From an uncultured Lachnospiraceae bacterium (GTDB lineage: Bacteria > Bacillota > Clostridia > Lachnospirales > Lachnospiraceae), in NCBI GenBank assembly GCA_937920345.1, contig CALGVA010000055.1, positions 1 through 64,000 of the forward strand: DNA of 64,000 nucleotides, in the 5' to 3' direction. Position numbers and translations under genes: made by a program. The notes beneath the pieces were generated by a model. It saw nothing but the letters and a program-made list of their open reading frames with translations. It made no database searches and was not told the DNA's origin. Positions 43,716 to 53,011 of the stretch are shown here, piece after piece. Numbering within the stretch: position 1 is the stretch's first letter; each line of letters opens with the position of its first letter.

Positions 43716-46009
43716 TATTCCCAATCATAAATCACCCGATGGCTCTTCGTCCATTCCGGGTGTCCGGTTGGCGGATTGCTCTCCCACGTTCCATCGTCAT
43801 TCTGCTGGATTCCCATCATCTGACGCCACTTCGTATCCGTCAGACGGTCTTCCAGCGGCCACCGGAACTGGTAGAAAGAGTATACACTGCCGCTCGCGAT
43901 CTTCACCTTGCCGTCCACTTTCACCACCACATAAATAATAGAAGGATCTCCGGTACCCGCTTCCAGCACTTCGCCATTCGGGTTCGTCGCAATATCGACC
44001 ACCAGCGCCGCCGGCGCCTCCTGCGTATATGCCCCTTCTCCGCCGGTTACATCCTTGACCGCTTCCAGCCAGAAATGCTCAATATTTCCGCCATAGCTTC
44101 TGATAAATTCATATTCATCATCCGTCAGCGTCTCATCCCGAAGTTCCTTCCTGGATATTTCTAACAGCCGTCCTGCAATCAGGGACAGCCGGGACAGGTT
44201 TTCCTCTTCCTCCGCACTGAGCATGCCGTAGTTGCGCAGTCCCTGCGCCGTCAGGTCGGACAGATTCTGAAAGCGCAGCCACACCAGCGGTTCCGGCTCC
44301 ACATATCCTCTGTCGTCCGCATTTTCATCATACGCGTCTCCCATCTCCGCCATGACCTGCTTACTGTACAGAACCGTATCATGCTTCAACTCCGTGAAAC
44401 TTCCCGCAAAACACTCCAGATTCTTTTTCTGCCACGCATCACTCTGCATAAACACCGGATATCCCTCGCCCTTCACCGTAAGCAGCGGGCGAAGCGTATT
44501 CAGCCAGCCGGAATACAGGCTCGCCGACCACATTTCCTTATTTTCCGCGGCCAGAGCGGTTCTGAGTTGTTCCATATGTTCCATGTAGCCAGGATAATCT
44601 GTCGCGCCTTCCTCTTCCAGAATGCCAAGCGCCGTGTCGCTTCCCAGTGCCGCCGGCACGTCCAGCACATCCGGCAGCATACGTTTCTCCCCATCGTCAG
44701 TCGCTTTGACGCTGCTGTACACCAACCGCTGCATGACCGCCCCATCGATTGTGAACCGCTGCCCCATAAACCGGAAGCCCGGCACCACATTGTTCTCGCC
44801 GTCCCTGATCACCAGCGAATTGATAAAGGGCGTGCGCAGATCTGCCGACATGGTATGAAAACGGTCAAAAGCCTCCTTACTGTCTTTCAGGTCCTCCAGA
44901 GAAACCTTTTCCCCGTACACCTCCTGCATAAGCGGAACATACTCATACACGCCCGCATCGTCGCTTGCGCCTGAGAAGAAGGAAGTCACCTCATAGACGG
45001 AACCCCATAGGTCATAAGCTGTCTGATCCTCCGAAAGCATAAATGACATCAGAAGCGCACTCCGGTCCATCTCCTCGCTCTCCTGTCTGAAATGGATTCG
45101 CCCGTACCACATCATGGCGCGGAAATACCGCTCCAGCTCTTCATCGCCCTCATAATAGCCGCGCGGTTTATACTGGCTGTAGTCCTCCATCCTGTCCGTC
45201 AGACCGTCGTAAATCATGGATTCGCCAACCCCTTCGGCCGCATTTATTTTTTCCAGTTCATATTCCACGATCTCCTTCACATCGCCGTTTACCTGCACCT
45301 GATCGTCCAGCAGCTTCGCACCCACCGTGAAGAACGCCACATTGCGTTTCGCCGCCTCTTCCCACTCGCTGCCCTTTAATCCATCATACGCTGCCAGACT
45401 GTCCTCCAGCATCCTCTCGCCAAGCTGCTGCAGACAGTCCGTCAGATATCCCTTTTCCACTTTTTTCAGAAGATAAGAGAAATATAAATGATAAGTATGC
45501 ATGAGCGAATCCACCGTCACGAAATTTGCTTTCGGTTCATACCTGTTCATTTCGTAGATCTCAAAAAACTCCCTGCCGGCGTCGCCGAACACGACAAAGC
45601 CGTTCTGCGAAAGCTTCTCCCGCTGCTCGTCATCCAGATAGAACTGATACAGATTGTCGATATTGCTCAGATCCGGCGCAATCGTATAGGGCTCCACACA
45701 GGGCGTCACGCCGATGTCCTCATCTGCCGCCGCATTTTTCACGGCAAACGGGCCGTTGAATGTGGGAAAAAAAGGTGCCCCGTCTTCCACCGTATCTGCG
45801 TCGGTCTGCTCCCGCTGCTCTGCCGGGTCACCGGCCGCCTGCTCCGTATCGTCTCCCGGCTCCTCCACGGGTACAGCCTCCGGCTCATCCGCTTCGCTTT
45901 CCGTCCACACTTCCCCCTCACCGCTGTTTCTGTCCTGTCCGCCGCAGCCGCCGAGTGTGCCCGCTGTCAGAACAATAACCAGTAATAACGCGATACCTTT
46001 TCTTCTCAT
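43715..46009 (-). CDS. DUF3160 lipoprotein
   Basis: A 764-residue lipoprotein starting at the ATG at 46009 (MRRKGIALLLVIVLTAGTLG) behind AAGGGG. The lipobox is TLGGC. A Glu/Asp/Ala-rich spacer (about 25-80) leads to the DUF3160 domain, marked by NLYQFYLDDEQREKLSQNGF, FVTVDSLMHTYHLYFSYLLK and SSFTELKHDTVLYSKQ-like FAGSFTELKHDTVLYSKQVM. The C-terminus ends WTKSHRVIYDWE. The function of DUF3160 is unknown; a surface location is clear. It is upstream of the CapA-family gene, separated by element C. The 412-nt divergent gap 46010-46421 shows no gene or clear promoter to me. Confidence 0.87.
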   Translation of the reverse strand: MRRKGIALLLVIVLTAGTLGGCGGQDRNSGEGEVWTESEADEPEAVPVEEPGDDTEQAAGDPAEQREQTDADTVEDGAPFFPTFNGPFAVKNAAADEDIGVTPCVEPYTIAPDLSNIDNLYQFYLDDEQREKLSQNGFVVFGDAGREFFEIYEMNRYEPKANFVTVDSLMHTYHLYFSYLLKKVEKGYLTDCLQQLGERMLEDSLAAYDGLKGSEWEEAAKRNVAFFTVGAKLLDDQVQVNGDVKEIVEYELEKINAAEGVGESMIYDGLTDRMEDYSQYKPRGYYEGDEELERYFRAMMWYGRIHFRQESEEMDRSALLMSFMLSEDQTAYDLWGSVYEVTSFFSGASDDAGVYEYVPLMQEVYGEKVSLEDLKDSKEAFDRFHTMSADLRTPFINSLVIRDGENNVVPGFRFMGQRFTIDGAVMQRLVYSSVKATDDGEKRMLPDVLDVPAALGSDTALGILEEEGATDYPGYMEHMEQLRTALAAENKEMWSASLYSGWLNTLRPLLTVKGEGYPVFMQSDAWQKKNLECFAGSFTELKHDTVLYSKQVMAEMGDAYDENADDRGYVEPEPLVWLRFQNLSDLTAQGLRNYGMLSAEEEENLSRLSLIAGRLLEISRKELRDETLTDDEYEFIRSYGGNIEHFWLEAVKDVTGGEGAYTQEAPAALVVDIATNPNGEVLEAGTGDPSIIYVVVKVDGKVKIASGSVYSFYQFRWPLEDRLTDTKWRQMMGIQQNDDGTWESNPPTGHPEWTKSHRVIYDWE

Positions 46010-46421
46010 CCTCCGATTCCCCTTATCCTTTCTTCTATGCTCTTTCCCCTTGCCATAGTCCGTTTCTATGATAGCATACTTTCTGCCGTGCATCTATTTC
46101 TACTACGTCGAAACTTTCCTAACTTTCCTGATACAGATCCGCCACGGCTGCCGCTCATACCGGATTATTGTAAATGCATGCGAAATCCGGCGCGGATATG
46201 AATGATAACCGGAAATGCTACGCACCGTAGCGCCTGAACAGCAAATGCAACCCGCACATGCTTGCAGTGTATGTCATCGTTCTCTACACTGGTACGAGAT
46301 GAAGCCGCTTTGCATCTTTATCTCATTTATTCCACGCAGGAGAATCCCTGTAATACGACATGCTCCACAGCGCCTGGAAATCACACAATGTTTCGAAAAA
46401 ATTTTAAGGAGACAGGATATT

Positions 46422-47183
46422 ATGGAAAAAGAAGTCATTGTATCAGCCAGACATTTGAAAAAGGTTTTTGGCGCCGGCGAGAGCGAACAGATCATTTACT
46501 AGGATTTCAACATTGACATCTATAAAGGAGATTTCACCGTTATCATGGGCGCTTCGGGTGCAGGCAAATCCACGCTGCTGTACTCTCTGTCGGGAATGGA
46601 TAAACCCGACGCGGGAACGATTCACTTCTCTGGTGCGGAAATCACCGGCATGAGCAGCGATGAGCTTGCGGTGTTCCGGAGAAAAAACTGCGGCTTTGTT
46701 TTCCAGCAGATCTATCTCATCGACAAGATGAGCCTGATGGATAATGTGATGACCGCCGGCAGTCTGACCTGCAAGAACAGAACGGATATCGCAAACCGTG
46801 CAAACAGGCTGTTTGACCTGGTGCATATATCTCCCGCTACAAGGCGGAAACTGCCGTCCCTGATTTCGGGCGGCGAGGCACAGAGAGCCGGAATCGTACG
46901 GGCGGCTATCAATTCTCCGACAGCAATTTTTGCCGACGAACCGACAGGGGCGCTCAACTCTCACAATTCTGATGCCGTATTGGACGTATTTTCCATGCTG
47001 AGCGCCGCCGGGCAGAGTATTGTCATGGTAACACACGATAAAAAGTCTGCTCTCAGGGGCAACCGGGTTGTATACATCAAAGACGGTATGATCTACGGCG
47101 ACTGCGATCTCGGCGCCTATACCGCAGAGGATACGCAGCGCACGAAGAAGCTTGAAAACTTTCTTGCAGAAATGGGGTGGTAA
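46422..47183 (+). pseudogene. ABC transporter ATP-binding protein interrupted by an in-frame amber codon
   Basis: ATG at 46422 behind AAGGAG opens MEKEVIVSARHLKKVFGAG, the normal start of a MacB-type ATPase. Codon 27 is TAG (46500-46502), after which the same frame continues DFNIDIYKGDFTVIMGASGA with Walker A (GASGAGKST), signature region ISGGEAQRAGIVRAA, Walker B IFADEPTGAL and MVTHDKKSALRG. Only one base is needed to restore the frame. The full length would be 253 residues. A restart at the ATG at 46545 would lack the first strands. Most likely a recent nonsense mutation, or a sequencing error. Confidence 0.85.
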
Positions 47184-47184
47184 T

Positions 47185-49494
47185 ATGAAAAATCTGATCC
47201 TGCACAATCTGAATAAAGCAAAAGGACAGTTCTTATCCTTCGGCGTTGTAATGATGATTACGGCAGTTATTTTAAACAGCGCGCTTGTGTTTCTGTTCCA
47301 GACTTCCGCTGCCTATGATTCGCTGTTTGACGAGCTGCATACCGCCGATTTAAGCGTTGCGGTACCCGCCGCATTATCCGACGGCTCCCTGACCCGTGAC
47401 GTTACAGCGCTTAACGATGTACTGGATACAGACATCCACGAAGCGCTTTTTGCACAGAGCACTCTACAGGACTTCCAGAATGCTGAATTTACAATGAATA
47501 CTTATTTTTATCGTCTAAGCGACACGCGCAGGCTGACACGGCACATTGTCTCCGGACAGACAGAGACAACCGATGAAATGAGTGCATATATCCCCCTTTA
47601 TCTTGCCGAGCTTGGCGGCTACCGGACAGGTGAACAGATCCGGTACGTGATTGACGGCACACAATACGCGTTTACCGTGAAGGGAATCGTAAGCGAAATG
47701 CAGTACGGTAACTACGGAACCGGATTCATCGGTCTGTTTCTTACCGATGAGGCATATGACAGGTTAAAGGCCGACGAAGCATTTACGCCCATCCGGGAAT
47801 ATCTCATCAAGGCAGACGCAGGCGCGGATCTGACCGCAGTCAGAAACGCTGTCGTGACACTTTTAAAAGAAAAAGGCATTCCCGCCCTGTCTGTCCTTGA
47901 CCGCCGGACTACGAAAGACAGCAGAACCATGGTCTCAGGCACGATCGTGTTATTCCTTGCGGTGTTTGCCGCGCTTGTACTGCTCGTCAGCATCGCTTTG
48001 AGCCGCTTTCGGATCAGGAATACCATTGAGGAGGAAATCAGTGAAATGGGCGTCCTGAAAGGGATCGGCTATACAAGCAGAATGCTGAAATACAGTCAGG
48101 TCATCCCGTACCTGCTTGTGTGCGGTATAAGCCTTACCTGCGGAGTGGCATTGTCTTACGCCGCCATTCCTGTAATCGCGCATACCCTTGCCGTCCAGTC
48201 GGGCTTCTCCTATACGCCTGTATTGGACGTTCCGGCCGCTTTTATTACGGTGTTATCCATACTGATTACCGTATTTGTGTTTACCCTGCTCGCCGCCGGG
48301 AAAATCAAAAGACTGGAACCGGTCAATGCAATCAGAGGCACCGATCCCTTAAAGCCCGCGGGCAGAAATCATTTTCCCCTTGACAGTTCCAGGGGGGCCG
48401 TCAGGTTAAACCTGCTCTTCAAGCAGACCGCCGTGTCGTCCGGCAGGAATATTCTCCTGTTTGCCGTTGCTTATGTCATGATGATACTGTTGACTTTTAC
48501 GGCCATCCTGCTATACAATGTCAATTTTCATCCTGATAATTTCCTTACAACGTTATCAGAGGAACTGCCGGATATCCGTGTGCAGACTAAAGAGGATCAA
48601 TATGATGTTTTGAGGGAAATTCTTAAGAAAGAAAATGTAAAAGCCGTGTATTACGCAACGGCCATGACAGAGTATGCCGACGGCAGCATTCCCGCCATCA
48701 TCTGCGAAGACTATGCGCTCCTTGAAAATGATATTGCATACAGCGGCAGACACCCGCAGAAAGCAGACGAAATAGCGATAGGAAGTACATTTGCAGATGA
48801 TTATGCGATAGGCGGCAAGTTCAGACTGTCGCTGCACAATCAACAATATGCATATACCATTACGGGGTTTATTCAGAGCGTGAATAACAATGGCCTGATC
48901 GCAGAACTGACGAACGCAGGATACGAAAAGATCTCCGGTTCCCGGATGCATACCCTTAATCTTTATCTGCCGGACAGCACGGATATCTCTCTTTACGTTG
49001 ATAAGCTGAGCGGAGAATACGGCGATTACATAACAAGTGTAACGAATACTGCAAAAGAGTCAATGAGTATGCAGTCGATGTATTCGTCCCTCATCACAAT
49101 CGTTGCCGCTTTTCTTTTTCTCATAGCACTGCTGATCATACTGCTGATACTCTATGTGATACTGCATTCCATGATCGTCAGTCTGAAAACGGACTTCGGC
49201 ATCTATAAGGCTATGGGGTTTACCAGCGGCCAGCTCATGATACAGACCGTCGGCAGCATCACACCGTTTATCCTCGCAGGAGCACTGGTTTCCGCACTCT
49301 CCGGCACTCTGTATCTTCCCGTTATGTTTAACGGTATTTTCGGCGTGATCGGCGCGGTCAAAAACAACTTTGAAATCCCGCTGTATATCCTGCTCGGCAC
49401 AGCAGTCACACTGACAGCAGTAAATATTGTGATCGGTGTGATACTCTGCCGCCCGATCAGGCGCATTGCAGCCTGCTCCCTGATCAAAAATTAA
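47185..49494 (+). CDS. ABC transporter permease, FtsX/MacB type
   Basis: A 769-residue permease starting at the ATG at 47185, one base after the ATPase stop, with GGGGTGG upstream. The N-terminal helix (about 18-38) is followed by an outside domain (to about 250), three helices with the FtsX motif ISEMGVLKGIGYTSRMLKYS, a central segment with PVNAIRGTDPLKP, a second outside domain and a C-terminal bundle (KTDFGIYKAMGFTSGQLMIQ). Its partner ATPase is broken, so the pair may be non-functional unless another ATPase substitutes. The stop is 4 nt from the convergent neighbour. Confidence 0.9.
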   Translation: MKNLILHNLNKAKGQFLSFGVVMMITAVILNSALVFLFQTSAAYDSLFDELHTADLSVAVPAALSDGSLTRDVTALNDVLDTDIHEALFAQSTLQDFQNAEFTMNTYFYRLSDTRRLTRHIVSGQTETTDEMSAYIPLYLAELGGYRTGEQIRYVIDGTQYAFTVKGIVSEMQYGNYGTGFIGLFLTDEAYDRLKADEAFTPIREYLIKADAGADLTAVRNAVVTLLKEKGIPALSVLDRRTTKDSRTMVSGTIVLFLAVFAALVLLVSIALSRFRIRNTIEEEISEMGVLKGIGYTSRMLKYSQVIPYLLVCGISLTCGVALSYAAIPVIAHTLAVQSGFSYTPVLDVPAAFITVLSILITVFVFTLLAAGKIKRLEPVNAIRGTDPLKPAGRNHFPLDSSRGAVRLNLLFKQTAVSSGRNILLFAVAYVMMILLTFTAILLYNVNFHPDNFLTTLSEELPDIRVQTKEDQYDVLREILKKENVKAVYYATAMTEYADGSIPAIICEDYALLENDIAYSGRHPQKADEIAIGSTFADDYAIGGKFRLSLHNQQYAYTITGFIQSVNNNGLIAELTNAGYEKISGSRMHTLNLYLPDSTDISLYVDKLSGEYGDYITSVTNTAKESMSMQSMYSSLITIVAAFLFLIALLIILLILYVILHSMIVSLKTDFGIYKAMGFTSGQLMIQTVGSITPFILAGALVSALSGTLYLPVMFNGIFGVIGAVKNNFEIPLYILLGTAVTLTAVNIVIGVILCRPIRRIAACSLIKN

Positions 49495-49498
49495 GCCG

Positions 49499-50035
49499 TT
49501 AATAAACAATCCTTACGTCCTTCTCATTTTTTGGATTGACCAGTACAGTCACTTCCTCCACATCCACCGTGTCCAGAGAAACAAGCTTTCCCTCTTTCAG
49601 ATTCTCCAGGACGATATCCTTCGCCGCCATCATCAACGCCGTCTCGTCCTCCGTGTTCCGCCAATACCACGAAAACTCGATTCTGTCAAACTTCTCCCCA
49701 TCAGAAGCCTCCTCGAAATCTGCAAAGGGCTTCACCCGTTTCCCGTTATAGGTCACATGAAAACGCACCGTATCCGGCGGAACCGCCGCATCCGTGCAGA
49801 CCTCGCCGATTCCCGCCGCGTAAGCAGCTCTTGCTCCTACGATAATCGTCTTCTGATCCTCCTTCGGTACAAACGCCACGTCAAAGTCCTCCGTCTGCAT
49901 ATCCGTCTCGCCCAGAATCTGCCTGCCGCCGTAGGTAAGCGCTCCAAATTCCGTGAATGCAACCCCTGTGCCTATTCCGCACAGCAATACTCCTACGCAA
50001 AATATAACAAGTGCTATTTTATGTTGTCTGCCCAT
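49499..50035 (-). CDS. Membrane-anchored hypothetical protein of a PadR/DUF1700 operon
   Basis: A 178-residue protein with one N-terminal helix (about 8-28) and an outside beta-rich domain. I do not recognise the family. FAFTEFGALTYGGRQILGE-like TGVAFTEFGALTYGG and TDMQTEDFDVAFVPKEDQKT resemble the start of DUF4097-type partners, but the usual long beta-helix is absent. The start overlaps the DUF1700 gene by 17 nt. The operon position suggests an envelope stress role. Confidence 0.7.
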   Translation of the reverse strand: MGRQHKIALVIFCVGVLLCGIGTGVAFTEFGALTYGGRQILGETDMQTEDFDVAFVPKEDQKTIIVGARAAYAAGIGEVCTDAAVPPDTVRFHVTYNGKRVKPFADFEEASDGEKFDRIEFSWYWRNTEDETALMMAAKDIVLENLKEGKLVSLDTVDVEEVTVLVNPKNEKDVRIVY

Positions 50036-50984
50036 ATGCCGCCTCCTTGCCGTACTTCTGTATCATTTCTTCCTGCCTGTTGTCGCAATCGCTTTCGGTC
50101 TCGTCCACGCCTCCCGCTGCCTCTCTCCTGCTGTCATCTCCGCCCTTCTTCTTTCTTCTGATCAGCAGTCCAAAGGAACCGTAAGCCAATGAACCGAAAC
50201 AGAGTAAGCCCCCTATATCCATCAGGAAAAAGCCGATAAACGGATATCCCTGTACTAAGAAAACCGCAATCACTCCTGCTCCCAGTAAAGTGATCATTGC
50301 CATGCCTGCACAGATCAGTGCAAAAATCAGCCATGCCGCATTCCACATAAATTTCAGCCAGAAGATACAAAATTCTGCCAACCCTCTCCACAATACTGCG
50401 ATTCCTCTGCCGGTCATCCGCCACGCTCTTCCTACTGTTTTCGTCACGCTCCCCGCTCCTTCCCTTCCTGTCATCGTTTCCTGTATCTCTCCGCCGTCTT
50501 CTTCCGCTTTTCTTATAAAAGGCTTCCTGATCATTCCCATAAAAGCCCGGCACTTTCCGCCCAGCCACCGGAATGCGTTCCCGACACACCGCGCCGCGCC
50601 TGCCACTGTTTTCTTAATGCCTCCGCCAGTTTCTCCCGAACCGCCCGACTCTTCCTGTGCATTGCCGTCACTGTTGCGTGAAATACCCAGTCCCTGTGCT
50701 GTCTTTGACTGCATAATATTTCGCGATACGCCCGTTCCCAGCCTGGGCATTCTGAACGAAAACCCCTGTCTGCGAAATTCGGGATTTACATGATATGCCT
50801 CCAGAATCTCCGCGGCAAGCTGCTCCACCGAACCAAAGTCCCGGATCGCTTCCTCCTCGCTCAGACCTTTCTGTATTTTCATATCAATATGCTGTGCATA
50901 TTCCGCGCAAATGTCGTCCTGCTCCCGGCTTTCCAACACGCTCAGATATTCCCGCAGTTCCGTCAAAAATCTATCTTTATTCAC
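50019..50984 (-). CDS. DUF1700 (HAAS) domain membrane protein
   Basis: A 321-residue protein. The N-terminal HAAS/DUF1700 domain is clear: FLTELREYLSVLESREQDDI, AQHIDMKIQKGLSEEEAIRD and FGSVEQLAAEILEAYHV. A long basic, Gly-rich linker (about 70-180) is followed by two to three helices (IFALICAGMAMITLLGAGVI, GFFLMDIGGLLCFGSLAYGS). HAAS domains are thought to sense membrane state with a PadR-type repressor. The start lies inside the 3' end of the PadR gene. Confidence 0.88.
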   Translation of the reverse strand: MNKDRFLTELREYLSVLESREQDDICAEYAQHIDMKIQKGLSEEEAIRDFGSVEQLAAEILEAYHVNPEFRRQGFSFRMPRLGTGVSRNIMQSKTAQGLGISRNSDGNAQEESGGSGETGGGIKKTVAGAARCVGNAFRWLGGKCRAFMGMIRKPFIRKAEEDGGEIQETMTGREGAGSVTKTVGRAWRMTGRGIAVLWRGLAEFCIFWLKFMWNAAWLIFALICAGMAMITLLGAGVIAVFLVQGYPFIGFFLMDIGGLLCFGSLAYGSFGLLIRRKKKGGDDSRREAAGGVDETESDCDNRQEEMIQKYGKEAAYGQTT

Positions 50985-51300
50985 GTCCGTCCCTCCCCTT
51001 CAAAAATTCATTGACTCTTGTCTGAAATTCGTCCCACTCTGCGGTCAGCCTGTCACGGTACAATATCCCGGCTGCCGTCAGATGGTAGTACTTTCTGGGC
51101 GGCCCTTCTGAAGATTCCCGCAGATAAGTCTCGAAATAATGTTCATTGGTAAGACGCTTTAAAAGCGGATAAATCGTTCCCTCATTCACATCGATCACCT
51201 GCGAGACTTCCTCCACAAGTTCGTATCCGTACATATCTCTCTGCCGCACGGACTCCAAGACGATAAGCTCCAATACACCTTTTTTAAATTGCGGATTCAT
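50977..51300 (-). CDS. PadR family transcriptional regulator
   Basis: A 107-residue winged-helix regulator: KKGVLELIVLESVRQRDMYG, YELVEEVSQVIDVNEGTIYP, LLKRLTNEHYFETYLRESSE and GPPRKYYHLTAAG are the standard PadR blocks, with the short C-terminal helix of the PadR-s2 type. GGAACGGAG precedes the ATG. Promoter, 115-nt leader and gene order imply autoregulation of the PadR, DUF1700 and anchored-protein operon. Confidence 0.93.
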   Translation of the reverse strand: MNPQFKKGVLELIVLESVRQRDMYGYELVEEVSQVIDVNEGTIYPLLKRLTNEHYFETYLRESSEGPPRKYYHLTAAGILYRDRLTAEWDEFQTRVNEFLKGRDGRE

Positions 51301-51421
51301 AATACTCCGTTCCGGGACGCACGCGCGTTCAGGCGGCGCCCTCTGTTGGTCTGTCCAAAAACGAGCAAGGCCCGTTTGCGAGATTCACTTTGCGAACAGT
51401 ATTCCCATTCATGTTAGTACC

Positions 51422-51450
51422 AGATTAAACCCACTACTATACATTGTCAA
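51422..51450 (-). promoter_or_regulatory. PadR operon promoter
   Basis: TTGACA (51445-51450), 17-nt spacer, TAATCT (51422-51427) on the minus strand. An imperfect dyad, AGTACTA/TAGTATT, lies just upstream (about 51451-51476) and could be the operator. The rest of the 51301-51642 gap is leader and a terminator. Confidence 0.7.
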
Positions 51451-51501
51451 GTACTAATTTATTTAAAATAGTATTAAGATATTATGAAGATTATTTTATA
51501 C

Positions 51502-51547
51502 AAAAAAAGAACCATCCACAGCACATTCCTGCACCTCAGACGGCTCT
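51502..51547 (-). terminator. Terminator of DUF4143 copy 2
   Basis: On the minus strand AGAGCCGTC (51539-51547) pairs with GATGGTTCT (51508-51516), followed by TTTTTTT (51502-51508). The other side carries an A-rich run, so it may also work in reverse. Confidence 0.75.
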
Positions 51548-51642
51548 TTTTCTTTAGAGCGGTATCGCTGCCTTGCCCTTGTTCACATGATTGATACAGG
51601 TGACTGTACTCTCGCGGAATAGTGCCAGGCTGAACTGTTACC

Positions 51643-52839
51643 TTATCTTTCTCCTTGTCTCCCCAGCAAAAAATCAACCACATTCACCTGCCTGATCCCG
51701 TCTTCCCCCATAGGCACTTCGTCCATGGTAATGATATATTTGGGATAATGGTCATTTACCATTTTTAGAGACGTAATTTCCCGTTGATATGTCTGCTCCT
51801 CCAAAATACTTGCCGCAACCTGATAATAGACCCTGTCACTTCCTTTTCCGGCTACAAAATCAATTTCCTGACTTCCCACCTTTCCAACCCAGACCTGATA
51901 TCCTCGCCGCAGCAGTTCCAGATAGACAATATTCTCCAGAATATGTCCGATATCCCGGCTGCTGCTGCCAAACAACATTCCACGAAATCCCTGATCCACG
52001 AGATAATACTTCTCTAAAGATTTCAAGTGCTGTTTTCCCTTGACATCATACCGCCCCGCCCTGTACAGAATAAAAGATTCCTCCAGTGCCCGAATATAAT
52101 TCTCCACGGTGGCGGAAGTCGTCTTCCTCCCGTAAGAAGTCAGGCTGTCCGCTATTTTCTTAGACGACACAATATTTCCTACATTATCAACCAGAAAACG
52201 CACAACGCTTTCCAGCAAAGTTACATCTTGAATCCGCTTCCGCTCCACGATATCCTTGAGCAGAACCGTGTGATAGATTCCTTGTAAATAGTCCCTTCTG
52301 ATATCTTCTTCCTCAATGTATGCTGTGTAAGGAAACCCGCCGTTCACAAAATACGTATTCCACGCTTCTCTCCGGTCACCGCCGATAAGCGCATAATACT
52401 CTGCAAAAGATAACGGCAGCATCTGTATCTCCATGTATCTTCCGGACAGAAGAGTTGCCAGTTCACCTGACAACATACGTGCATTGGATCCGGTTATATA
52501 GACATCCGTCCATTCCATGACAAACAGTGAGTCCACAGCTTTCTGAAACCCGGGTACATTCTGTATCTCATCCAGAAAAATGTAAGTCATCCGCCCCGGC
52601 GTCAGGCGTTCTTTAATATAATTGTATAAAGCATGATACTCAAGCAACGGCTCGTTTTCCAGCTTTTCCAAATTAAGGAAAATAATCTGGTTCCCGTCTA
52701 CTCCCTGTTCTCTCAAATACTCCTGGAACTGCAGTAACAGAGTAGATTTCCCGCTTCTGCGAACGCCGGTCACAACCTTGATCATCTGCTTATCTTTTAA
52801 TTGAATCAGTTTATCCAGATATTGTTTTCGCTGTACCAT
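51643..52839 (-). CDS. AAA_14/DUF4143 ATPase (copy 2)
   Basis: A 398-residue ATPase starting at the ATG at 52839 behind GAGGTGG. Walker A is GVRRSGKST (25-33), Walker B MTYIFLDEIQN (about 84-94), and VYITGSNARMLSGELATLLS is the sensor region. The DUF4143 part has YFVNGGFPYTAYIEEEDIRR and LENIVYLELLRRGYQVWVGK, with KVGSQEIDFVAGKGSDRVYY as the PD-(D/E)XK-like tail. It belongs to a different subgroup from copies 1 and 3. No toxin or partner gene is adjacent. Confidence 0.9.
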   Translation of the reverse strand: MVQRKQYLDKLIQLKDKQMIKVVTGVRRSGKSTLLLQFQEYLREQGVDGNQIIFLNLEKLENEPLLEYHALYNYIKERLTPGRMTYIFLDEIQNVPGFQKAVDSLFVMEWTDVYITGSNARMLSGELATLLSGRYMEIQMLPLSFAEYYALIGGDRREAWNTYFVNGGFPYTAYIEEEDIRRDYLQGIYHTVLLKDIVERKRIQDVTLLESVVRFLVDNVGNIVSSKKIADSLTSYGRKTTSATVENYIRALEESFILYRAGRYDVKGKQHLKSLEKYYLVDQGFRGMLFGSSSRDIGHILENIVYLELLRRGYQVWVGKVGSQEIDFVAGKGSDRVYYQVAASILEEQTYQREITSLKMVNDHYPKYIITMDEVPMGEDGIRQVNVVDFLLGRQGER

Positions 52840-52902
52840 GGCACCACCTCTTTCCCGCAAACAGTTTCTTTTTTAATTATATAATAAAAATCTTTTAAAT
52901 GT

Positions 52903-52934
52903 AATATTTTTTATTTTAGAAAATAAAAAATATT
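52903..52934. promoter_or_regulatory. Perfect 15-bp-arm AT palindrome before DUF4143 copy 2
   Basis: AATATTTTTTATTTT (52903-52917) and AAAATAAAAAATATT (52920-52934) are perfect inverse complements around AG. The minus strand reads TAAAATAAA through the centre, the same core as at the other two DUF4143 genes. It lies 64 nt upstream of the start codon. Confidence 0.6.
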
Positions 52935-53011
52935 ATTACTATTGACTTTTTTATTTCTCATTATATTATAACCTTCTTCGTTTATACACCTCACAAAAAT
53001 CCGTCACACTC

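Noticed and set aside
46500..46502. Pyrrolysine or selenocysteine codon
   Set aside because: TAG is not the selenocysteine codon, no pyl genes are seen, and the position corresponds to an ordinary residue before the DFNI strand of this ATPase family.
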